Below are positions 55,330-62,946 of a DNA stretch of 64,000 nucleotides, in pieces. The notes under the pieces are model-generated. The model made no database searches. It was not told where the DNA came from and saw nothing but the letters and a program-made list of their open reading frames with translations. Position 1 is the first letter of the stretch, and the number at the start of each line of letters is the position of its first letter. Origin of the DNA: Pseudomonas shirazensis (GTDB taxonomy: Bacteria > Pseudomonadota > Gammaproteobacteria > Pseudomonadales > Pseudomonadaceae); NCBI RefSeq assembly GCF_014268785.2, contig NZ_JABWRD020000001.1, forward strand, positions 2,183,001-2,247,000, in the 5' to 3' direction. The translations under genes were made by a program, and so were the position numbers.

Positions 55330-55653
55330 TTACTCCACAGTAAGCCTGTCGCGGTTACGCTCCATCAGAGCGTTGCCGATGCCCTTGATCTCCAGAAGCT
55401 CATCAACGGACTGGAACGGGCCGTTTGCTTCGCGGTAGGCGACGATGGCCTGGGCTTTGGCTTGGCCGATGCCGTTTAGTTCGCGCTGGAGGGTGGAGGC
55501 GTCGGCGGTGTTCAGGTTGGTTTTGGGTTGGGCTGTGGTGGCTTGGGCGACGATTGGGACGGGCTCAATGGGCGCCGCTGGCGCGGCACTTGCTGAGAAT
55601 GAAAGGCCTGCGAACAGTGGGAGTAGAAGATAGGAAAGAATGATATTTCGCAT
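55330..55653 (-). CDS. ComEA-like helix-hairpin-helix DNA-binding protein
   Basis: A 107-residue exported protein. The signal peptide MRNIILSYLLLPLFAGLSFS is cleaved after ASA near residue 23. A Pro/Ala-rich linker is followed by the HhH region NLNTADASTLQRELNGIGQA, with the second hairpin IKGIGNALMERNRDRL. ComEA binds DNA in the periplasm during uptake; short Pseudomonas copies also occur near LPS clusters with unknown role. Confidence 0.9.
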   Translation of the reverse strand: MRNIILSYLLLPLFAGLSFSASAAPAAPIEPVPIVAQATTAQPKTNLNTADASTLQRELNGIGQAKAQAIVAYREANGPFQSVDELLEIKGIGNALMERNRDRLTVE

Positions 55654-56056
55654 TGGGGACACTCCTGTCGTATGGGACGTTTTGGTGCAGCGTTCCTTGG
55701 CTGCAGGCAAAAGGTAAACAACAGAAAACCTCCCGAAAACTATTATTTGTTATCCAAAAATTGCTTACGCATTTTGAAACTAGTACCAAAAGAACAAAAG
55801 TGGTGAGACTAGGGGCGAAAGCCTGTAGGAAATCTCGAAAATGACACTAGAGAAAAACGAAAGGATACAGAAACGTTGGGTTTCATACCGTCGAAATTAC
55901 TAAATCAAACGAAATCATTCGAGAGGGAGATAAGGGGTTTTGGCCCATGATTACCCGGACTATCAACGCTTTTCAAAATTGAGACGCCGATAATTCATGA
56001 GGGGATGGAAGGAACGACGCAGGTTCTCTGCGTCAGGATGACTCACACCCATTGAC
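55654..56056. other. AT-rich border region without genes
   Basis: About 400 bases of lower G+C between the ComEA-like gene and the IS256 remnant. It holds the hairpin GACGCAG/CTGCGTC (56016-56034). No ORF with coding character, no JUMPstart/ops sequence and no tRNA were found. Confidence 0.6.
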
Positions 56057-56509
56057 GGGACTGTCAGATTTTTTATGTGCGCGGCCCGATAATGGCCTGC
56101 CGTCAGGCAGGCCGTGCTTTTACCAGGTCGGCCTGATAAATCGATCTCCGTACAGAATCGCAAATTGGTTCATCGCACTTTTCCAATCATGCGCCGCCGC
56201 CCCCCCCCCAGTTTGCCGTGATGTTACGCAGCCCAAGCCAGATCAGCTTGGTCGCTGCGTCATCCGTCGGGAAGTGGCCCCGGGTCTTGATGATCTTGCG
56301 TAGCCGAGCGTTGATGCTTTCGATAGCGTTGGTCGTATAGATCACTTTTCGAACGGCAGGCGGGAAGACAAAGAACGGAATCACTCGATCCCAGGCTCTT
56401 CTCCAATCCGCCACCACCGTTGGGTACTGCTACCCCAAGGGCCATTTTCAAAGGCACCCAGTGCCTGCTCAGCCGCTTCTGCGTTGATGGCTTGATAGAT
56501 CGGTTTTTA
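56057..56509 (-). mobile_element. IS256-family remnant (3' end of transposase)
   Basis: GGGACTGTCAGATTTTTTAT at 56057 looks like an IS256-family terminal repeat. Reading leftward, the frame gives the transposase C terminus: YQAINAEAAEQALGAFENG, then WRRAWDRVIPFFVFPPAVRK, YTTNAIESINARLRKIIKTR and the end NQFAILYGDRFIRPTW (stop at 56120). Two frameshifts break it: one near 56425 and one at a run of nine C (56194-56202). The N-terminal two-thirds is missing. Confidence 0.85.
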
Positions 56510-56746
56510 TGGCTCCAGCTTGCTCCAGTTATTGGCGAGGTAACTGATAGCTTTGCCCAAGGCGTTCTGCACAGTGACCTGTGGCCGCGTCTTTTCGATC
56601 CAACTTTTCAACTGAGCCAGTATCGGCAGGCTTTGTTCGTGACGACCGATCTTACGTTCAGCGTAGCTGCAAGCCTTTAGGTGGCGTTCGATGCCGTAAA
56701 GCTTGTTGATCAGGACCAGTGCGATATCCGTGCGCCCCGTTTTATT
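56510..56746 (-). pseudogene. IS66 TnpC fragment (first copy)
   Basis: About 79 codons in one open frame, [20 protein letters not shown] to [10 protein letters not shown]. They correspond to the middle of TnpC and resemble but differ from the equivalent part of the neighbouring second IS66 copy. It is cut by IS256 sequence on the left and by the IS66 terminal repeat on the right. Confidence 0.85.
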
Positions 56747-56791
56747 GTAAGCGATCCATGAACCCCACCTACCGCAAGGTGAGGCTACGGT

Positions 56792-58322
56792 TTACCGTGG
56801 CATTTCTGGTGAGCAGTTCCACGGCAACAGCGCTTCGTAATCTTCAACCGTCTGCGCCTGTGGCAACCGTTCCAGTACGTAGCGCAGCCACGTATAGGAC
56901 TCTTGGCCGTTGATCTTGGCCGTCTCGACCAAACTGTAGAGCTGAGCGCTGCCGGCGGCACCCTTGGGCGTATCGCTGAACAGCCAGGCTTTGCGCCCGA
57001 TCACAAATGGCTTGATCGCGCGCTCCGCAGCGTTGTTGTCGATCGGCAAAAATCCGGCCTCCACATAGCGCTCCAGCCGAGTCCAGTTGCTGGCCAGGTA
57101 ATTCACCGCCTTGCCTAATACGCTTTGCGGTGTCACGTGTGGCTGCGTCTTGTCCATCCTGCTTTTCAACTGCCTCAGGATTGGCAAGCTCTTTTCCTGG
57201 CGGCCGGTAAATCGCTGCTCATCGTTGGCATCTTTCAATTCACGCTCGATGCCATACAGCTTATTGATCATTGCCAGCGCCATATCCGCGCGCCCGGTCT
57301 TGCCCTTGGGTTGTACTTTCTGCGCTTCAACAAACTTGCGGCGCGCATGGGCCATACACGCCAAACGCTCGATACCCGGCTGCAACGTCAAGGCGTTATA
57401 GCCCGCGTAATCGTCCGTCATCACATAGCCGCGATAACTTTCCAGCAGGCGCAGTGGCACTTCCTGCGCACGGCTGGAGGTGTAGTCGAACAGTACGACT
57501 TTTCGATCCGGCGGCCCACTGGCTTGCACCCACATCCAGGATTGGCTGGTCGGGTCTCTATCCGGTTCTTTCAGGACTTGAACGCGTGTTTCATCACAAT
57601 GGATGATCGGGCTTTCCAGCAACCGGTCTCGCATCAGATTCAGCAGTGGTTGCAGGTGCTCGCCGCACTGAATCACCCAGCGCGCCAAGGTCTGACGCGG
57701 GATCTCAATACCGTGTCGGCTCAGCACCGTTTCAAAACGGTGCAGCGGTAAGCCGTCGACATACTTGGTCGTCTGCAGCATCGCCAGCACGCTTGGGCTG
57801 GCCATGCTTTTTTCGATCAACTGAGCGGGTTTGTCAGCGGTGACCGGAACGGTTTCGCAGCCACGGCAGCCGTAAACTTTACGGATGTGTTTGATCACAC
57901 GAATCTGCATCGGCACGATATCCAGCTGCTCGCTGGTTTCTTCACTGATCACATGCTTGCGGCAACCGCAGGCATGTGATCAGTTCATGCTCGGGCAGTT
58001 CGTGGATCACTTCAATGCGCGGCAGCTCAGTGGACAGCGGCTTGCGTTTACCGCGACGCGGGGTTGGAGCAACAACGTCCTCGTCCTCATCCACCTGAGT
58101 TATCAACACGCTTTCAGGCTCATTGAACAACGCCAGTTGCGACGTGTTGGGCTCAACGGTCTGCTCGGACTCGCGGCAGAACAGACAGTCGCGCAACAGC
58201 TTGATCTGCTCTTTGAGATCGACAATCTCGCCCTTATCGACCGTGCGCTCAATCATCAACTGCGCAAGCAGTTGCTTGAGCAATACAGGATCATCGGGAA
58301 GGTCTTCGGGTATGGAAATCAT
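56792..58322 (-). pseudogene. tnpC: IS66 transposase TnpC, frameshifted
   Basis: N-terminal part MISIPEDLPDDPVLLKQLLA to HELPEHEL from 58322; C-terminal part from [20 protein letters not shown] to [10 protein letters not shown] ending at 56792. The expected zinc-finger segment (E-H-E-L-T-C-x-C-G-C-R-K-H) is broken at about 57950-57980, where TGATCACATGC and GCATGTGATCA form an inverted repeat. The catalytic DDE parts ([18 protein letters not shown]) remain. Joining the two reading frames needs one frameshift. Confidence 0.85.
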
Positions 58323-58340
58323 CGCCCGGATTATACCGAA

Positions 58341-58700
58341 TCAGGCGACGAATCGCGGCGTCAAAACTTGATGGGGGCGGTTGCGCCAAAGGTCAAAACC
58401 GTCGAGCAATCAGTTCAGTTCCTGAACCGTGAGGACTATCGCCTCGTCGGTGACATCGGGCGATGTTTTGAATCGCTCAGACTCCAGGCGCTTGAGCCAA
58501 AGGCAGAAGCCGTTGCGCTCCCAGTAAAGGATTTTCACCCGATTGCGGTGGCGATTCAGAAAAACAAAAAGCACCGGATCGAAAACCGCCACTTTGATAT
58601 CCAGTTCGACCAAGACTGCCAAGCCGTCAATGGATTCTCGGAAGTCGACGGGTTTGGGGTAGAGGTAGACTTTTTCGACTTTGGCGTTGGATCGCATCAT
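58341..58700 (-). pseudogene. tnpB: IS66 TnpB with premature stop
   Basis: From the ATG at 58700 (MMRSNAKVEKVYLYPKPVDF) the frame reads the full TnpB pattern (VFLNRHRNRVKILYWERNG; FCLWLKRLESERF) to VQELN. There TGA (58410-58412) replaces the usual Trp codon. The remaining 22 residues LLDGFDLWRNRPHQVLTPRF onward are intact to the normal stop at 58341. Confidence 0.88.
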
Positions 58701-58899
58701 GGCGGACGGGCTCCGGAAAGAAATCGGGAGCACAGCATCCGGGATCAGTTGGAGGCTTTGAACGTGGGGTTCATGGAGCGCTTACGAATTAACGACTCGA
58801 ACCGACGCTATATACGTAGATACGCTCGCCCAAACCGATATCGGTCAGGGGCGAGGCATAAGAACGCAAACTAATCGATACTGTATGGTATTACAAACG

Positions 58900-60156
58900 C
58901 TAGGCAAGTCGGACTTTTTCCATGACTCGCCGCATGAACCGAGCCAAGCCAACACGCTTGTAAAAGCTGTAAACCTCTCTCCAATAGGCTTTCTTAAACG
59001 TAGCTTTCGAAGAGTCAATCAGCGTCCGTGCAATAAGCTTCTTCTGCAACTTTGCCTGCGCTCTGATTTGCTGATGATTGAAGTGCATATAGGCAACTAA
59101 GTCAATCTGCTGCTGCCTGGCAAGCACCCGATGATAAACAACTTCGCACTCGCGAGCGACGACAACCGGATCATGGGTTTCACAGCAATAACGATAGCCG
59201 CGCTCTGCGATCTCCTTACGTAGCTCATAGGAAGAAACCAAATCTCGGAGCACTCGCTCAATCGACTCAGGATTGGCGATGGCGACGGGAGGTTTGCCGT
59301 CAAAGTGGCTGAGCAAATCGTCACGAACATATGAAACAACAGTCTTACCAAGCGCCATTGCCTCAACAGCAAGAACGCCATACCATCCAATACGCAGCTG
59401 ATCTACTATAATATCGGCTTTCTCAAATATAGCACGAGCATCGACTTGGGATAAATTTTCAACAAGTTCAAAATCAAAAATCAGCCCCTGAGCGCGCAAT
59501 ACTTCCACCGCTTTAAGGACATGCTCCGTACCCTTGACCCCGCGTCGACTGGGCGCATGCACAATAAGCGGTCGATTGCTCGGCTGAATACCAACATAAC
59601 CCCATGTGTTAAAATCGATAACTCTTGGAATAACACTTGCGCCAGGTACATAAGTTGCCAATTCCGGATCTGAAACCACCAGCTCATCGGCCAAAGCGCG
59701 ACACATTGCTACATACGCGACCTGGCTCGGCTCCGGGAATTTAGCCATCAAGCGTTCGGGGTCATCATCAACATAGTGATATGGGTTGTTCGCCGCAAAC
59801 AAACTTGCCATACGGATTTCACTTCCTCGGAAGTGAACGACTATGCGCTTGCCCGCCGCCTTCAAAGCAAGCAAGTCAGTTCCCATCGGAAAATGAGCCG
59901 GCCCCTTATTGAAAAAAGGGGTGATGGCATGAATATGTATGACATCAGCCTCGCCACCAAACTCTGCTAATACGCGGCACTTTTCAGCCGGTCCAGCATC
60001 TGGAAAATGGAAATCAGCAGGATAGGAAAACTTATTGTAGCCCATGACTACATTAAAAGCATCTACACCGATACTTCGAAGAGCATTAGCCATCATCGCC
60101 GGTTGACCTGCCGAAGGGCTGAATCCATGAAGCACCCTATAGTCCCTGTCGTTCAT
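58900..60156 (-). CDS. GT4-type glycosyltransferase
   Basis: A 418-residue cytoplasmic GT-B enzyme from the ATG at 60156. The N-terminal domain has GQPAMMANALRSIGVDAFNV; the C-terminal donor site is ADIIVDQLRIGWYGVLAVEA with the E-x7-E like pattern (EAMALGKTVVSYV). A basic C-terminal tail (RVGLARFMRRVMEKVRLA) may bind membrane. It is the last gene of a leftward operon, 37 bases after the membrane protein gene and next to the IS border. G+C is lower than the core. Confidence 0.88.
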   Translation of the reverse strand: MNDRDYRVLHGFSPSAGQPAMMANALRSIGVDAFNVVMGYNKFSYPADFHFPDAGPAEKCRVLAEFGGEADVIHIHAITPFFNKGPAHFPMGTDLLALKAAGKRIVVHFRGSEIRMASLFAANNPYHYVDDDPERLMAKFPEPSQVAYVAMCRALADELVVSDPELATYVPGASVIPRVIDFNTWGYVGIQPSNRPLIVHAPSRRGVKGTEHVLKAVEVLRAQGLIFDFELVENLSQVDARAIFEKADIIVDQLRIGWYGVLAVEAMALGKTVVSYVRDDLLSHFDGKPPVAIANPESIERVLRDLVSSYELRKEIAERGYRYCCETHDPVVVARECEVVYHRVLARQQQIDLVAYMHFNHQQIRAQAKLQKKLIARTLIDSSKATFKKAYWREVYSFYKRVGLARFMRRVMEKVRLA

Positions 60157-60193
60157 CTGACCCTCGCACTAATTAACATTGTATATACGACCA

Positions 60194-61129
60194 TCAGATC
60201 CCGTCCACGGCTTCAAAAGTTTCAACTTTGGCGGATCCTACGTCACCTTCAAGGCATGCACGAATCGCAGGCAGAAATGCGGCAGCCTGAACAAAAGATC
60301 CGAAAAACTTACCCATGATCCCCACGTATGATTGAAGCAACACTAGCACTAGGAATACTTCCCTGATACCAATTTCCAGAATTCCGAACTCCTGAACGAC
60401 GACCATAACCAAACAGAAAAATATAGAAAATAAAGCGGGCGTCAAGCCAAAAATTGATGAAATAAATATCCGATTGAAATATGACTTATAATAACCCGCC
60501 ACTTCCGCACCATAAGGAACCTCGACATCTTGTTTCCATGCCGCCATTTTCTTGCCATTTTCAGCAAGCCCTCGCGAAGAAGTAGACATGATTATCGACA
60601 GCGCCTGCATGGCTATAAATAGTCCGCCGGCACATAACAGTAGGAACACTATAACACTTAGCAGGTAGGCAAGCGGCAGCAAGAAAACCATAGCCCCAAA
60701 GCTAGTAATCAACAGCAAAACCATACTTGCCGCCTTCATACTCGCCGAAGACATTCGGCCGTAATAATTCGATGCTCGACTAACATTACCACCGACTTGC
60801 CTCACATCTACCCTGAGCTTCTCAGCAAACCACTTTTCCCTTGATATAACAACCCGGGCCTCAATAAACACCTGCAGCAATCTTGCTGATAGAAGAACAA
60901 CCGAGATTAAAAGCGCTGCAAAAATCAGGAGATTCTTGTCCGTGAGTACAGCGAAATCCCCAACTCGGTCGACAACCCTGAATATATCCATGCCAAAGTA
61001 AAGCGCTATCAGCGCACTGAAAGCCAGCGTGGAGCCAATGACAACCAAGCCAGAGAGCGCATGGACCGCCACTAGGCATCTATTGTTTACAGCACTACCA
61101 AGAAAAAGTGACCATTCAGCTCTATTCAT
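60194..61129 (-). CDS. Polytopic membrane protein resembling an ABC exporter domain without ATPase
   Basis: A 311-residue protein with about five or six hydrophobic helices (VVIGSTLAFSALIALYFGMD; LIFAALLISVVLLSARLLQV; VFLLPLAYLLSVIVFLLLCA). The long polar loops resemble the transmembrane half of type IV ABC exporters, as in VVISREKWFAEKLRVDVRQV and SRASNYYGRM. No Walker A/B ATPase follows and none is encoded nearby in the window. Start ATG 61129, 19 bases after the GNAT-WbqC gene. The role, for example glycan export or complex scaffold, is inference. Confidence 0.65.
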   Translation of the reverse strand: MNRAEWSLFLGSAVNNRCLVAVHALSGLVVIGSTLAFSALIALYFGMDIFRVVDRVGDFAVLTDKNLLIFAALLISVVLLSARLLQVFIEARVVISREKWFAEKLRVDVRQVGGNVSRASNYYGRMSSASMKAASMVLLLITSFGAMVFLLPLAYLLSVIVFLLLCAGGLFIAMQALSIIMSTSSRGLAENGKKMAAWKQDVEVPYGAEVAGYYKSYFNRIFISSIFGLTPALFSIFFCLVMVVVQEFGILEIGIREVFLVLVLLQSYVGIMGKFFGSFVQAAAFLPAIRACLEGDVGSAKVETFEAVDGI

Positions 61130-61148
61130 CGGTCATAAAACCTCATGG

Positions 61149-62297
61149 CTAGCGATCGAGGGCCATCTGCTTGAAACTCGCAGTGACTTCCTTGGCACCG
61201 ATATTGAACAGTGCATCCAGCACACCCAGGCCGGCAATAAAACTTGAAGAATTCTGCAAATACGGACTGGGGGAAAAATTCGAGTAAACGAGATCAATGT
61301 CGTGCTGCTCATAAATCGCATCACTTTGATAGTTTGCACCGCCAGCACCGGAAATATAAGTTGTCCCGCCGACTTTCGCCACCAGACTCGCCAACCGAAC
61401 ATCACTGAGACCAGCAACATCCATTTCAGATGACCGGAGCAGAATACAGTCAATTTCTAATTGGGCTGCAATATACTTTATTAAGGAAATATTCAAATCA
61501 GCAAAATTCATGCTGCAATTTTTCGATAGTATCGCAGCAATGTCAGGATAATAATCAGCAAAAAATGGCGAGCGACCGTAGACGACTTCAAGTGTACGCA
61601 AATGCTTGCTTACCCAATCACCAACCGCCGGGTACACATCCACTATCGGTGTCTTATATTTACCACCACTAGGCACAGTCAGCCAACTTGCTTCTTCATT
61701 AATACAGATCTTATTACGATTTACGTACCCACCTTTCGGAAAATCAGCATCATCCAAAAAAATAAAAACATTGGAAATGCTCATCTTGTAAAAATAACCA
61801 AGCCAAGGCAAATAGTTAGGCTGATGTATTCCTACCCTAATATCGCTGGAGGAGGTCAACATCATTACGACAAGTCCATTTTCAGTCGAAATTTCATGAA
61901 ACCCATTCTTTTTGTAAAAAGATCGCGCAGGAAGATTTACCTCCGGCGTTTTAAGAATGATACCCAACAATCCCTCACGCGTGATCGCGCGGCTCAACTC
62001 TTGCAGAACAAGGGCACCTAACCCACGGCCCCGCCAGTCCTTGTCAACAACCAGACGGTGCACCCATAGAAACCCGCCCTTTGCAGAGCAGAGGCAAAAT
62101 CCGACCAGCTCACTATCGACTGAAATGAGCCTGGAAAGTTCCCATTTCTGTGGCAATGGCTTTAAATAATGCTCCTCAGACCATCCCATCCAAGACTCAT
62201 CAGAGGACAGAGCCTCCAGCTTGGGCCATAAGGTCGCGACCTTGTGCTCGGTGAGCACGTCGAAGGAAATGGAATTGCTGTGAACGACGTTATTCAA
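61149..62297 (-). CDS. GNAT acetyltransferase fused to WbqC-family domain
   Basis: A 382-residue two-domain protein. Residues about 10-145 are a GNAT domain with acetyl-CoA motif A (VHRLVVDKDWRGRGLGALVL) and PARSFYKKNGFHEI. Residues about 150-380 are a WbqC domain: VGIHQPNYLPWLGYFYKM, FLDDADFPKGGYVNRNKI, WLTVPS and SGAGGANYQSDAIYEQHDID. The TTG at 62297, with GAAGG upstream and 13 bases after the PIG-L stop, was preferred to ATG 62384, which would overlap PIG-L. WbqC proteins occur in O-antigen loci; their reaction is not well established to my knowledge. Confidence 0.85.
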   Translation of the reverse strand: MNNVVHSNSISFDVLTEHKVATLWPKLEALSSDESWMGWSEEHYLKPLPQKWELSRLISVDSELVGFCLCSAKGGFLWVHRLVVDKDWRGRGLGALVLQELSRAITREGLLGIILKTPEVNLPARSFYKKNGFHEISTENGLVVMMLTSSSDIRVGIHQPNYLPWLGYFYKMSISNVFIFLDDADFPKGGYVNRNKICINEEASWLTVPSGGKYKTPIVDVYPAVGDWVSKHLRTLEVVYGRSPFFADYYPDIAAILSKNCSMNFADLNISLIKYIAAQLEIDCILLRSSEMDVAGLSDVRLASLVAKVGGTTYISGAGGANYQSDAIYEQHDIDLVYSNFSPSPYLQNSSSFIAGLGVLDALFNIGAKEVTASFKQMALDR

Positions 62298-62310
62298 GAG
62301 CAGACCTTCT

Positions 62311-62946
62311 TTAATAGACCGCACGATACAGTGTAAATGCCTCGGCGTATTCAGCGCCAATTGTGACTCCCCGAGAATGAGCATGCGCTCGCAAGAATCG
62401 CTCACTAAAATATGGCCTATGCTTCTGCGAAGTATACATGCGCAAAGCCGAGATTTTCGTTTCTAAATCACGCTCATTGACAGTCACTAGGTAATTCGCA
62501 TGAAACTCGATATTGTTCCAAGGGATCTCGTAACCCAAAACGGTTTTGGTTTTGAATGCACGCAACGCTTCCTGCGCAACAACTGCGTGATCCTGATGAA
62601 GATCATCAACGGTCGGACAAAAAACCAACTGAGGATTCAAGGTGCGGTTTAACTTTACTAGCTCTTCTAGAATATCTTGACGACTGTAAGAAAGTTTCCT
62701 AACCGTGAAGCTATGCACTGTGACGTTTTCAGCTGGAATCCCCAGCACCTCTGTGGCGTCCAGCAATTCTCGGCGTAGAGATCCTAATTCAAATTCCTTT
62801 GGAAGACTTTCGTCACAACTGCAGAAAGCAACATAATGAACCTGATGACCAAGGCTGGTCAGCTTAGAGATAGTTGCGCCACACCCAAGCTCACCATCAT
62901 CGGTATGCGGAGCAAGTACTAATATCGGCCGGTCATTCAAGAACAC
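62311..62946 (-). CDS. PIG-L family N-acetyl sugar deacetylase
   Basis: A 211-residue cytoplasmic zinc deacetylase. The metal motif is LVLAPHTDDGELGCG (P-H-x-D-D) with a third ligand in TVDDLHQDHAVVAQEAL. PIG-L enzymes remove acetyl groups from N-acetylglucosamine-containing molecules. It overlaps the end of the upstream glycosyltransferase by 10 bases and precedes the GNAT-WbqC gene by 13, so all three are one translational unit. It would yield the free amine that the following enzyme could acylate. Confidence 0.92.
   Translation of the reverse strand: MFLNDRPILVLAPHTDDGELGCGATISKLTSLGHQVHYVAFCSCDESLPKEFELGSLRRELLDATEVLGIPAENVTVHSFTVRKLSYSRQDILEELVKLNRTLNPQLVFCPTVDDLHQDHAVVAQEALRAFKTKTVLGYEIPWNNIEFHANYLVTVNERDLETKISALRMYTSQKHRPYFSERFLRAHAHSRGVTIGAEYAEAFTLYRAVY

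Larger units (their letters stand above)
56747..58785 (-). mobile_element. IS66-family insertion sequence, degenerate
   Basis: The terminal repeats are GTAAGCGATCCATGAACCCC at 56747 and, inverted, the near-identical end 58764-58785 (21 of 22 bases complementary). The element of about 2.04 kb contains tnpC and tnpB but no tnpA. No 8-base target duplication is visible. Both genes carry disabling changes, so it is probably immobile. Confidence 0.9.

Noticed and set aside
55654..56056. JUMPstart/ops element or att site at the island border
   Set aside because: No GGCGGTAG element, tRNA end or direct repeat was seen; only one small hairpin.
62298..62405. Longer start for the GNAT-WbqC protein (ATG 62384 or codon 62405)
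   Set aside because: Would overlap PIG-L by 70-95 bases and add residues outside the GNAT fold; TTG 62297 has a ribosome-binding site and fits the operon spacing.
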